64,000 bases of DNA from Acidobacteriota bacterium (lineage in GTDB: Bacteria > Acidobacteriota > Terriglobia > Bryobacterales > Bryobacteraceae), in the NCBI GenBank assembly GCA_026394075.1, contig JAPKYX010000216.1, forward strand, positions 23,934-87,933, in the 5' to 3' direction. Each line of letters opens with the position of its first letter. Position 1 is the stretch's first letter. Positions 16,641 through 24,466 of the stretch are shown piece by piece. The position numbers were made by a program, and so were the translations under genes. Under the pieces are notes generated by a model, which was not told the origin of the DNA, searched no databases, and was given only the letters and a program-made list of their open reading frames with translations.

Positions 16641-17167
16641 CCGCCGACCTTCTTCGGGAAGTCGGAAGCCTGCTTGTACGCTTCCAGCGTGTTGTAGACA
16701 ATCGGGCAGACGCTGGCGCGCTCCGGCATGTGCCACATGCGGGCAATCAATGAGCCGGGCCCGCGTACCAGGTGCGGGTAGTCCCGGCAGATGTCCGGGC
16801 GGTCTTCATAGATCAGGCATTCGTTGCCGTTCAAAAAGACGCAGCCGTTCTCGTCGTCGCGCTTCAGGATGATGCCTTCTTCTTCGCTGGGCAGCGTGTA
16901 CTCGTCGATGACGCGCGACTTCTTCAAGCGCAGGGCCTTGATCAACCGTTCAATGTCGCGCTCTGTGAGGCGGACGGTGGATTGGCGGCAGCAATTGGCG
17001 CAGGTCTGGCAGTCGATCTTGGCTTCGATATCAACGGCGGTGCGGCGGAGGATGCGCTCGGCAATGGGGTGCGTCTTCAAATGCTTGCGCAACCGCTCAT
17101 TGTCGGCACGGTCGCGGTCGCCCAGGCGCTTGATCTGAACCAGATCGGTAATCACTCCTACCAGCAT
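16637..17167 (-). CDS. YkgJ family cysteine-cluster protein
   Basis: A 176-residue protein with the CxxCxxCC cluster (CQTCANCCRQS near residue 55) followed by two spaced cysteines (ENGCVFLNGNECLIYEDRPDICRDYP), as in YkgJ/Fli-type zinc- or iron-chelating proteins of unknown function. The ATG at 17167 gives MLVGVITDLVQIKRLG; upstream in-frame codons run into the promoter region of the divergent gene. Its 3' end shares 4 bp with the nitrilase gene. Confidence 0.83.
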   Translation of the reverse strand: MLVGVITDLVQIKRLGDRDRADNERLRKHLKTHPIAERILRRTAVDIEAKIDCQTCANCCRQSTVRLTERDIERLIKALRLKKSRVIDEYTLPSEEEGIILKRDDENGCVFLNGNECLIYEDRPDICRDYPHLVRGPGSLIARMWHMPERASVCPIVYNTLEAYKQASDFPKKVGG

Positions 17168-17218
17168 AGCGGGCGCGTGAAACCCACCGCGCTTGCTCAA
17201 GTAGGCTAGAATCCCAAG

Positions 17219-18442
17219 ATGACACGCCGCGACGTCTTCTTCCGCTTGCCGGCCAGCTGGGCTGGTGCAGCGGCTGCTGTTCGGGCCGAAGGCTCTGATG
17301 AATCCTACTGGCAGATGGTGGCGCGGCTTTTCCCGCTCGATTCTGGCCTGCTCTACCTGAATGCCGCCAACGTCTGTCCGGCATCGCGTCCGGTGATGGA
17401 CCGGTACCTGGAATACCTCCGGGACTTCCACGCCAACCCCTCATTCCAGAACCGCGAGAAGTACACGGCGATTGAGGAACGCGTACGGTCGAAGTTCGCG
17501 GCGCTGCTCAGCGCAACTCCGGATGAGATCGCCATCACGCGCAACACCAGCGAAGGGTCCAACCTGGTGGTCCACGGCATCGACCTGAAGGCGGGCGACG
17601 AGGTGATCATCACCGATCACAATCACCCCTCCAATAGCGACAGCTGGAAGGTGCGTGCGCAACGCGATGGCATCGTCATTAGAAGTCTGCCCGTCCCGGT
17701 CCCCGGCACGTCGGCAGCCGACCTGTTGGGCAAGCTGGAGGGCATGATCGGCCCCAAGACACGCGTCATCGCCATCACGCATCTCACCAGCACCGTGGGC
17801 TTGCGCTTTCCGGCCAAGGAAGTGGGCGAAATCGCGAAGCGCCGCGGCCTCTGGTATCACCTGGATGGCGCGCAGAGCTTCGGCGCGATGGACATTGACC
17901 TGCGCGCGATCGGTTGCGATTCGTTCTCGTCCAGCATGCACAAGTGGCCGATGGGGCCGCTGGAAGCGGGCGTGCTGTATGTGAAGGCCTCGCGGCACAA
18001 GGAGCTGTGGCCGGCCATCGTCACCGCCGGATGGAGCGACAAGCTGGTGGGGGCGCGCAAGTTTGAGGTGTTCGGCCAGCGTGACAACCCACGGTTGGCC
18101 TCGATTGAGGCAGCGCTGGACTTTTTGACGATGGTGGGTCCGAAGCGGATCGAGGCTCGCGTGGCGCAGCTAACCGGGGCGTTGAAGCAGGCTTTCGCCG
18201 CCGACTCGCGCCTGATCCTGAAGACGAACATGCAGCCGGAGATGTCAGGCGGCGTGGTGAAGGTCGACTGGAAGAACGGCAAGCGCAAGGAAGCCTACGA
18301 CACGCTCTATTCCAAACACCGCTTGGCCTTGTCGCTCACGGGATCGGGTGATGCGGCAGGCTTGCGCTTCTCACCGCACATCTACAACACAATGGACGAC
18401 ATCAACCGCGCGGTGGCGGCGGTGAAGACGGTGCTGGGGTAA
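17219..18442 (+). CDS. Aminotransferase class V family protein, exported
   Basis: A 407-residue PLP enzyme of the cysteine desulfurase/isopenicillin N epimerase-like branch. An N-terminal Tat-like leader (TRRDVFFRLPASWAGAAAA) suggests export. PLP contacts are seen in ITRNTSEGSNLVVHG, THLTSTVGLRFPAKEV, WYHLDGAQSFGAMDID, and the Schiff-base lysine in SSSMHKWPMGP near residue 240. Proteins of this type are common in Acidobacteria; the reaction is not defined. A terminator cluster follows directly. Confidence 0.85.
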   Translation: MTRRDVFFRLPASWAGAAAAVRAEGSDESYWQMVARLFPLDSGLLYLNAANVCPASRPVMDRYLEYLRDFHANPSFQNREKYTAIEERVRSKFAALLSATPDEIAITRNTSEGSNLVVHGIDLKAGDEVIITDHNHPSNSDSWKVRAQRDGIVIRSLPVPVPGTSAADLLGKLEGMIGPKTRVIAITHLTSTVGLRFPAKEVGEIAKRRGLWYHLDGAQSFGAMDIDLRAIGCDSFSSSMHKWPMGPLEAGVLYVKASRHKELWPAIVTAGWSDKLVGARKFEVFGQRDNPRLASIEAALDFLTMVGPKRIEARVAQLTGALKQAFAADSRLILKTNMQPEMSGGVVKVDWKNGKRKEAYDTLYSKHRLALSLTGSGDAAGLRFSPHIYNTMDDINRAVAAVKTVLG

Positions 18443-18463
18443 CCCGGATTTGCTCGAAAGTTT

Positions 18464-18492
18464 AGCCCCATGCGTCAGCTTGGGGCTTCTTC
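18464..18492 (+). terminator. Rho-independent terminator of the aminotransferase gene
   Basis: AGCCCCA and TGGGGCT form a seven-base stem around a ten-base loop, followed by TCTTC. It lies 21 bp after the aminotransferase stop, in a cluster with two minus-strand terminators. Confidence 0.7.
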
Positions 18493-18501
18493 GCGAGCAT
18501 G

Positions 18502-18529
18502 AAAAAGCCCCAAGCTCACGCAAGGGGCT
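18502..18529 (-). terminator. Rho-independent terminator, distal copy of a tandem pair
   Basis: Read on the minus strand, AGCCCC and GGGGCT flank a 12-base loop and are followed by TTTTTC. The whole 28-base unit is identical to the one at 18544-18571, 42 bp away. Confidence 0.75.
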
Positions 18530-18543
18530 GGGTCGCACGATGG

Positions 18544-18571
18544 AAAAAGCCCCAAGCTCACGCAAGGGGCT
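18544..18571 (-). terminator. Rho-independent terminator of the PspC gene, proximal copy
   Basis: Same 28-base unit as at 18502-18529: a six-base AGCCCC/GGGGCT stem with a 12-base loop and a T-run on the minus strand. It lies 15 bp after the PspC stop. Confidence 0.78.
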
Positions 18572-18586
18572 TCGGTCACGTTTCAA

Positions 18587-18925
18587 CTACGCCGACACAA
18601 CGCGTGCCACATCGATGTCGCGCGGCATGACGATCCAGGCCACGATGTAGGCCAGCAGACCCACGCCCCAGGCCAGGAACGAGACCAGCCAGACAAAGCG
18701 GACCAGCGTGGAATCGACCCCAAAGAACTGGGCCACGCCGCCGCAGACTCCGGCGATCTTCTTGTCGCCCATGGTCCGCATCAGCCGCTTGGCGGCGCCG
18801 GACGGGGGCGGGGGAGCCTGCCAACCGGTCGAAGCCGGTCCGGAGCCGGGCGCGGTGGCCTGGCCGCAGGTGGAGCAAAAGCGGTCGTTATCTTTCAGTT
18901 GTGTGCCGCAAGCAGTGCAAAACAT
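18587..18925 (-). CDS. Zinc-ribbon plus PspC domain membrane protein
   Basis: A 112-residue protein. An N-terminal zinc ribbon (CTACG at residues 3-7, CSTCG near 19-23) is joined by a proline-rich linker to a PspC domain ([27 protein letters not shown], then a hydrophobic helix ending [10 protein letters not shown]). PspC-type proteins act in envelope stress signalling. ATG at 18925 begins directly at the zinc ribbon. It is divergent from the ECF sigma gene at 19083, and an ECF-like promoter faces it. Confidence 0.88.
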   Translation of the reverse strand: MFCTACGTQLKDNDRFCSTCGQATAPGSGPASTGWQAPPPPSGAAKRLMRTMGDKKIAGVCGGVAQFFGVDSTLVRFVWLVSFLAWGVGLLAYIVAWIVMPRDIDVARVVSA

Positions 18926-19011
18926 GATGGCGTCTCCCGGGGCTAATTCTCGCTTGGTGAAAAATCTTCTTTCGAAGCACCTGGCGGAGTGCAAAACCCT
19001 CTGATTTCACA

Positions 19012-19037
19012 AACGATAGCACGGACCGGAAAGTTCC
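19012..19037 (-). promoter_or_regulatory. Possible ECF-type promoter facing the PspC gene
   Basis: On the minus strand GGAAC (19033-19037) is followed by 17 bases and CGTT (19012-19015), the arrangement of ECF sigma promoters. It overlaps an imperfect palindrome GGAC-C-GGAA-AG-TTCC-GTCC at 19023-19041. The adjacent divergent gene encodes an ECF-type sigma factor. Pattern match only. Confidence 0.35.
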
Positions 19038-19082
19038 GTCCGGACTCAACACTTCCTCGCGCCCGGGCGTATTGTCTAGTGA

Positions 19083-19844
19083 GTGAGATTGGTGAACACC
19101 CCCGGAGCGGAGCTGGACAACCCGGAGCTGGAGCGGTTGGTGCTTCGCACAGCCTACCGGCTGCTCGGGCGGTGGGAAGAGGCGCAGGATGTCGCGCAGG
19201 ACGCGTTCCTACGGGCGCACCAGACGACGGAGTTGGACGGCGAGCGGTTGCGTGCCTGGCTCTACCGGGTGACCGTGAACCTCTGCCGGGACCGGCACCG
19301 GCGAGGGCGCTTTCTGGTGCAGTGGCCGGAGACGGCGCCCGAGCCTTTCGACCACGGGCTCGACCCGGAGGCGGCGGCCGGTCTCGAGCAACAGCGGCGG
19401 ATCTTGCACGCGGCACTGAAGCAACTGCCGCCCCGGGAGCAGGCCGCCATCCAATTGCATTACCTGGATGGCCTGGCGGCCCCGGAGATTGCCGCACGGT
19501 TGGGCATCAGCGAGGGTACGGTCCGGTCAAACCTGTCGACGGGCCGAGTCCGGCTGAAGCGGCTTGTGGCGGCGGCGCTGGCGGCGGCCTTGTCTGTAGC
19601 AGTGGGTGGCTTGGTGTGGGTGGCGGGCTGGCAGACGGCGGATGTGGCAGCGCCAGCACCGATGGCGGCGAAGCTGCCAGTAGCTCCGCTCGCGGTGCCC
19701 AAGGCGACGGCACCGGTCCGTTTGGCCGCGCGGCGGGTGCCACCTGCCGGACTGATTCGCACCACCGTGGTGAAGATCGTCACCGACGATCCAGACGTAG
19801 TGATCTATTGGACGATGGACTTAAAGGGAGAAGGGAATCAATGA
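19083..19844 (+). CDS. ECF-type RNA polymerase sigma factor with C-terminal membrane anchor and tail
   Basis: A 253-residue protein. Residues 1-65 form sigma region 2 (LLGRWEEAQDVAQDAFLRAH, LRAWLYRVTVNLCRD); residues 95-155 form region 4 (LPPREQAAIQLHYLDGLAAPEIAARLGISEGTVRSNL, a helix-turn-helix). Then comes a single membrane helix (AALAAALSVAVGGLVWVAGW, about 165-184), an Ala/Pro/Val-rich linker, and a tail, IVTDDPDVVIYWTMDLKG. The tail resembles those of small membrane proteins that accompany ECF genes in Acidobacteria, so this may be a sigma/anti-sigma-type fusion. Starts GTG 19083 and GTG 19092 are both possible. The stop overlaps the next gene by 4 bp. Confidence 0.82.
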   Translation: MRLVNTPGAELDNPELERLVLRTAYRLLGRWEEAQDVAQDAFLRAHQTTELDGERLRAWLYRVTVNLCRDRHRRGRFLVQWPETAPEPFDHGLDPEAAAGLEQQRRILHAALKQLPPREQAAIQLHYLDGLAAPEIAARLGISEGTVRSNLSTGRVRLKRLVAAALAAALSVAVGGLVWVAGWQTADVAAPAPMAAKLPVAPLAVPKATAPVRLAARRVPPAGLIRTTVVKIVTDDPDVVIYWTMDLKGEGNQ

Positions 19845-20584
19845 GACTCAATGCGTTAGTTGCGCTGGCGGCCATGGCACTGCCGGCACTCGCCCAGGAT
19901 GGACGGATTCAGTCGATTATCGATGTGAAGTACGGCGATCCCGCCACGATCACCACTCTGCTGATGGTGTTCCCGAACTGCGGGATCAACTTCAATCCGG
20001 GATTGCGCACCATCCAGGTTTGCGCCAATTCGGCGGCGGGCTTGAAGACGATTGAAGAGACAATCCGGAGATACGACGTCTATAAGCCGGCCGAGAACAT
20101 TGAGTTCACGATCTACCTGCTGGTTGCTTCGCCTGATCCGGCCAAGTCCGGGCCGGTGCCTGCGGCACTGGAGTCCGTGATGAAGCAGATGACGGCGACC
20201 TTCGCGCTGAAAGGTTACCGCCTGTTTGACACGATCGTCCTCCGAGCGAGAGATTCGCGCACGGCGGAGGTCAGTGCGATTGCGCCGACGCGCGGGATCG
20301 ACGGGCACGCCATTCTCTACCAGTGCCGGATTCAGTCGGCGCGAATCACTCAGGATGACAAGGGCAAGAATATCCGTATTGACGGCCTACGGGTCGGTTT
20401 GCGTATCCCCCAGCGGGCGGGTGGTTCCGGGGGGCCGGGTACGGTGCCGCAGTTCAACTATGCCGAGAGCGGGTTCAATACCGACATTGATGTGCGGGAA
20501 GGGCAAAAGGCCGTGGTCGGCAAAGCGAATCTCGACGGGAATGAGACCATGTTCGCCGTGCTGGTGCCGAAGATTGTGGAGTAG
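19841..20584 (+). CDS. Exported protein with secretin N-domain-like repeats
   Basis: A 247-residue protein with a clear signal peptide ending ALPALAQ. Residues 25-75 (IQSIIDVKYGDPATITTLL to GLKTIEETIRRYDVY) have the pattern of secretin N0/N1 ring-building domains, and the part after residue 150 is beta-rich with a Gly-rich loop (RAGGSGGPGT), as in short secretin-like fragments. No pore-forming secretin domain is present. It starts within the stop of the sigma gene (ATGA), so the two are coupled. A periplasmic partner of the sigma factor's tail is one possibility; function unknown. Confidence 0.65.
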   Translation: MRLNALVALAAMALPALAQDGRIQSIIDVKYGDPATITTLLMVFPNCGINFNPGLRTIQVCANSAAGLKTIEETIRRYDVYKPAENIEFTIYLLVASPDPAKSGPVPAALESVMKQMTATFALKGYRLFDTIVLRARDSRTAEVSAIAPTRGIDGHAILYQCRIQSARITQDDKGKNIRIDGLRVGLRIPQRAGGSGGPGTVPQFNYAESGFNTDIDVREGQKAVVGKANLDGNETMFAVLVPKIVE

Positions 20585-20610
20585 TGGAAACGTGGTCAGC
20601 GAGTGACGTA

Positions 20611-20718
20611 CGCGGCTCAGGGCCATCCAGACCCTACCGAGCCGCGACGGTAACGGAGCGGACCTTTCAAGGCCAGCCAGATCCACAAGTATTGGGCAAG
20701 GTCTGGGCGGACCGCTCC
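20611..20718. repeat. REP-like GC-rich palindromic element
   Basis: An imperfect hairpin with arms CGCGGCTC (20611-20618) and GAGCCGCG (20639-20646) is followed by a second inverted pair GGAGCGG (20655-20661) and CCGCTCC (20712-20718). Related sequence occurs at 29.4 and 57.2 kb. It fills most of the 158-bp gap between the secretin-like gene and the convergent DUF1552 gene. Confidence 0.6.
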
Positions 20719-20742
20719 TGTTGGCAAGCGGCCCGGTGACCT

Positions 20743-22098
20743 TTACAGGTTCGACAACTGGCTGATCTTGCCGGTGCTGTCGCCGAACTTTTCGGCTTTG
20801 ACGCCTGCTGCTTCCAGCATCGTCAGGTAGAGGTTGGTCATCGGCGTGCCCTTGGGGTAGCGCACGTGCCGTCCGCCGTGGACGCGGCCGTTGCCGCCAC
20901 CCGCCAGCAAGGCCGGCAGGTTGAGGTGCTCATGCCGGTTGCCGTCGCTGATGCTGCTGCCGTAGACCAACATCGAATGATCCAGCAACGTGCCGTCGCC
21001 GTCCTTGGTCTCTTTCAGGCGCTGCACCAGGTAGCTGAACATCAATACGTGGTGCTGGTCGATCTTCTGCAGCTTGGCGATCTTTTCGGCGTCGTTGAAG
21101 TGATGCGACAAGCCGTGGTGGGCGTCCGGAACACCGATTGACCGGTACGTGCGGTTGCCACCTTCGCGGCCCATCATGAAGGTGATGGTGCGGGTGAGAT
21201 CGGCCTGGAAAGCGATGGTGATCAGGTCCGCCATCAGGTGGGCGTGCTCTTCAAAGGTGGGCGGAATGCCGCCGGGGCGGTCAATGGCCGGGAGATCCGG
21301 CGCGTCGGCGCTTTGGGCCTCCACCCGCTGGATGCGCTGCTCGATCTCACGGACGGAATCGAGATACTCGCTCAACTTGCGCTTGTCGGCGGTGCCCAGC
21401 GAACTGCCCAGGCGACCGGCATCGTCACGGACAAAGTCGAGAATGCTGCGATCCTGGCGCGCTTGCAAAATGCGAGCCGCCGGGTCAGTGGTTTCGCCAT
21501 CGCCAAACAGCCGTTCAAACACGGCCCGCGGATTCATCTCCGGCGGCAGCGGCGTCGAGGGCGAACTCCAGGAAAGGGTGTTGCTGTAGGCGCAGCTGTA
21601 GCCGGAATCGCAGTTGCCCACCAGCCGGTTGTCTTCCAGGCCAATCTCCAGCGACGGCAGCGTCGTCTGGCGGCCAATCTCTTTGGCCAGAATCTGGTCG
21701 ATCGATACCCCGGCCTGGATGTCCGCGCCTTGGGTCTTCTTGGGGTGGACGCCGGTTAGCCAGGTCGCACCTGCCCGCGCGTGATCGCCCGCGCCATCGC
21801 CCAGCGCCTGACCCGTGTAGTGGTCCAGACCCGACATCACCAGCAAGTTCTCGCGGAACGGGGCCAGCGACTGCAGTGTCTTGGTGAACTCAAACGCCTT
21901 GCCTTCGACCGCCGGCGTCCAGTCCTTCATGATGATGCCGTTGGGCACATAGACAAAGGCGGTCCGCAGCGGCGCGGCACCAGATTTGGCCGGGCCAGCC
22001 AGCGCCGGAGACATGGCATCGAGGAAGGGCAGCGCGACCGCTGTGCCCAGGCCGCGTAGCAGGCTGCGGCGGGAAAGGGCCTTATTCGTCAAGATCAT
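20743..22098 (-). CDS. DUF1552 family protein, Tat-exported
   Basis: A 451-residue protein with a Tat signal (LSRRSLLRGLGTAVALPF). The body has the DUF1552 pattern: FVYVPNGIIMKDWTP, NLLVMSGLDHYTGQ, DHARAGATWLTG, ITFMMGREGGNRTY, PDAHHGLSHH and a C-terminal GSSISDGNRHEHLNLPALLAGGG. The fold is alkaline-phosphatase-like but the catalytic role is unknown. Such genes almost always follow a DUF1592 cytochrome-like gene, as here (4-bp overlap). Both are typical of Planctomycetes, Verrucomicrobia and Acidobacteria and are thought to act in polymer or sulfated-glycan breakdown. Confidence 0.92.
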   Translation of the reverse strand: MILTNKALSRRSLLRGLGTAVALPFLDAMSPALAGPAKSGAAPLRTAFVYVPNGIIMKDWTPAVEGKAFEFTKTLQSLAPFRENLLVMSGLDHYTGQALGDGAGDHARAGATWLTGVHPKKTQGADIQAGVSIDQILAKEIGRQTTLPSLEIGLEDNRLVGNCDSGYSCAYSNTLSWSSPSTPLPPEMNPRAVFERLFGDGETTDPAARILQARQDRSILDFVRDDAGRLGSSLGTADKRKLSEYLDSVREIEQRIQRVEAQSADAPDLPAIDRPGGIPPTFEEHAHLMADLITIAFQADLTRTITFMMGREGGNRTYRSIGVPDAHHGLSHHFNDAEKIAKLQKIDQHHVLMFSYLVQRLKETKDGDGTLLDHSMLVYGSSISDGNRHEHLNLPALLAGGGNGRVHGGRHVRYPKGTPMTNLYLTMLEAAGVKAEKFGDSTGKISQLSNL

Positions 22099-24413
22099 CG
22101 GTCGGGAGTCCTCCTCATCTGGAATGGTACGCTATTGGCGATCGCCAGCGCGAGAGCCGAAAACTGATAGCCGTTCTTGGCCGTTTCGCGCCGAATGTTG
22201 CGCACGGTGGGCAGGTCGTAATGCTCCAGGCCGCGGCCCAGCGCATAGGTCAGTAGCTTCTCGGAGATGCAGTCGACAAACTGGTCACTGCGCTCCATCA
22301 ACACTTGCTTCAACCCGGACGGCCCGCGGAACGTCGCTCCACCGGGCAGCGCACCGGAGGAATCGACTTCTGCACCATCCTCGGTCTTGCGATAAGTGCC
22401 AACCGCGTCAAAGTTTTCAAGCGCAAAGCCCAGCGGATCGAGCCGCGAATGGCAGGCCGCACAGGCGATGTTGGCGCGATGCTCCTCCAGCGCCTTGCGC
22501 AGATCCTTGGCGGAGTTAGCAGCGCTGGCCTTCAGGTCCGGCACGTTGGGCGGCGGCGGTGGGGGTGGGGAAGCGAGAATGTTTTCGAGCACCCACTTGC
22601 CGCGCAGGACGGGCGAAGTGCGGGTGGGGTAAGACGAGACCAGCAGGACGCTGCCATGGGTCAGCACGCCCCCGCGCTCCTCCCCATTCAGCGGCACACG
22701 GCGAAAGTAGGAACCCTTTACGCCGGGGACGCCATAGTGACTGGCCAGCCGTTCGTTCAGGAACGAGTAATCAGCGTTCAGAAACTCGAGAACATTGCGG
22801 TCTTCCCGCACGATGTGCTCGACAAACAGCTCAGTTTCTCGCTGCATGGCGAACCGCAACGGCTCATCGAATTTGGGGAACTTGTCCGGGTCCGGCCGCC
22901 AGTTGGCTACATTGCGGAGCTGCAACCACTGCCCCGCAAAGTTCTCGACCAGAGCGCGAGACTTGGGGTCGGCCAGCATACGCTTCACTTGCGTGGCCAG
23001 CACCGGACGCAAGCGATTCTGCGACGCCAGCTGCAATAGTTCGTCGTCCGGGATGCTGCTCCAGATAAAGAAAGATAGGCGCGAGGCTAGCTCCAGGTCG
23101 GAGATGCGATGCCGCGACCCGGGCAGGGCATTGGCGGGCGACTTCTCCACCCGGAACAGGAAGTGCGGCGAAACCAGAATGGCGCGCAACGCAGTTTCGA
23201 TACCGGCCTCAAAGCTGTTGCCATCCTTGCGCCCCATGGCGAAGACCTTCATCAAAGGGGCCGTGTCCGCCAGCGTGACCGGCCGGCGGTAGGCTCGGCG
23301 GGCGAGGGTGTTGATGATGCGTTGCGCACAGGTAGCTTCGGGAAGGCTGGGGCCAGGGCGGCAGGTGAGGACGCGAGCGCGCGAATCGGAGTTCCCCGGA
23401 CCCTTGGGATCAAAGGGACCGCCGATCAGCACGTAATCCACTGAGGCGGGCGAAGACGGCGGCGGGGCCAGCGGGCCGCGCGCCACTGCTCCACCCTCCA
23501 CCTTGGCCAGTTCCGGCAGGAAGCCCGCGCCAATTGAATGTTTACCCGGCTTCAGCGGGACGCGAATTTCGACGTTGCGTGAAATCTGAGCTTCTTCAGC
23601 GGCGTTAATGGCCACATCCAACAACTGGACGCGCTTGCCATCTACCCGAAGATCTAGCTTGGGCGGCGGCAGCGTCGATGACGGATTGCCCCGGACCCGC
23701 ACCATGATCGAATACTCAGCTTCCACCGGGAAGTAGGGCCGCACCACGATTCCGCCGCGCACGGTCAGTGGCAGTTCGCCGCCAGTCTCGCCATTGGTGG
23801 CGGCGGTCGGTGAGTACTTTTCGATGGCCGGCTTCGACTTCACGTTGCCCATCGCCAGCCGGCTGACGCGCCGGGCGGTGGACATGTACTTTTCCATGTG
23901 CAGCGGCGAAACGGTGAGAACAGAGCCGATGTTGTCGAAGCCGTAGCCGGAATCATCGGCCGGCAAACTCGCGGCATTGTCGAGATCCAGTGCCACCAGA
24001 TCGCGCACGGCGTTCGAGTACTCCGCCCGGTTCAGACGATGGATGGCCGGTGCGCCAGGGTTGGGTTGGGCGGCCGCATTGCGGTCGAGTTCGCCTTCCA
24101 GCCAGGTTGACAGCGACAATGCCGCCGCCTTGTCGGGTTGTGGCGCGCCCACCGGAGGCATCTCACCGGTGCGGACCTTGCGCAGCACCTTCTCCCATGG
24201 CGCGGCGTCGGCCGGAATGGCCGTGGTCTTCAAACTCGTGATGGCGATGTCGGCGGTCTTCAACTGCTCGTTGTGGCAGGCCACGCAATACCGGTTGAGC
24301 AACCTCTGATGCGTCTGCGCGGGAGCCGGAGCTGCCGCTTTGGCCGAGGGAGCGGGCGCTTGGGCTGCGATGGAGAGCGCAACGGTGAAGGCGGAGATGA
24401 GTGCGCGAAGCAT
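22095..24413 (-). CDS. DUF1592 family planctomycete-type cytochrome c-like protein
   Basis: A 772-residue exported protein with the domain series usually annotated PSCyt/DUF1587-DUF1595-DUF1592-DUF1588-DUF1585. A haem-binding CVACH lies just after the signal peptide (RYCVACHNEQLKTADIAI) with a possible axial Met in RTGEMPPVGAP. Later markers are IHRLNRAEYSNAVRDLV (DUF1587), LASRLSFFIWSSIPDDEL (DUF1592), GVLTHGSVLLVSSYPTRTSPVLRG (DUF1588) and CAACHSRLDPLGFALENFD (DUF1588, a second CxxCH). ATG 24413 gives a proper signal peptide (MLRALISAFTVALSIAAQA). It is coupled to the DUF1552 gene. Probable redox-linked hydrolysis at the cell envelope; not defined. Confidence 0.92.
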   Translation of the reverse strand: MLRALISAFTVALSIAAQAPAPSAKAAAPAPAQTHQRLLNRYCVACHNEQLKTADIAITSLKTTAIPADAAPWEKVLRKVRTGEMPPVGAPQPDKAAALSLSTWLEGELDRNAAAQPNPGAPAIHRLNRAEYSNAVRDLVALDLDNAASLPADDSGYGFDNIGSVLTVSPLHMEKYMSTARRVSRLAMGNVKSKPAIEKYSPTAATNGETGGELPLTVRGGIVVRPYFPVEAEYSIMVRVRGNPSSTLPPPKLDLRVDGKRVQLLDVAINAAEEAQISRNVEIRVPLKPGKHSIGAGFLPELAKVEGGAVARGPLAPPPSSPASVDYVLIGGPFDPKGPGNSDSRARVLTCRPGPSLPEATCAQRIINTLARRAYRRPVTLADTAPLMKVFAMGRKDGNSFEAGIETALRAILVSPHFLFRVEKSPANALPGSRHRISDLELASRLSFFIWSSIPDDELLQLASQNRLRPVLATQVKRMLADPKSRALVENFAGQWLQLRNVANWRPDPDKFPKFDEPLRFAMQRETELFVEHIVREDRNVLEFLNADYSFLNERLASHYGVPGVKGSYFRRVPLNGEERGGVLTHGSVLLVSSYPTRTSPVLRGKWVLENILASPPPPPPPNVPDLKASAANSAKDLRKALEEHRANIACAACHSRLDPLGFALENFDAVGTYRKTEDGAEVDSSGALPGGATFRGPSGLKQVLMERSDQFVDCISEKLLTYALGRGLEHYDLPTVRNIRRETAKNGYQFSALALAIANSVPFQMRRTPDR

Positions 24414-24466
24414 CGTATGGGAGGCAGCCTTTTCGCTTGCCGCAAGGCAGCTTATATCATTCAATC

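Noticed and set aside
18464..18571. Short repeats considered as a CRISPR array
   Set aside because: Only two identical units with a 14-base spacer, each an obvious stem-loop followed by a T-run; they are terminators.
18989..19840. Extension of the secretin-like protein upstream through the sigma gene in another frame
   Set aside because: The upstream part is Gly/Ala/Arg-rich with no homology and overlaps the sigma factor; ATG 19841 gives a proper signal peptide.
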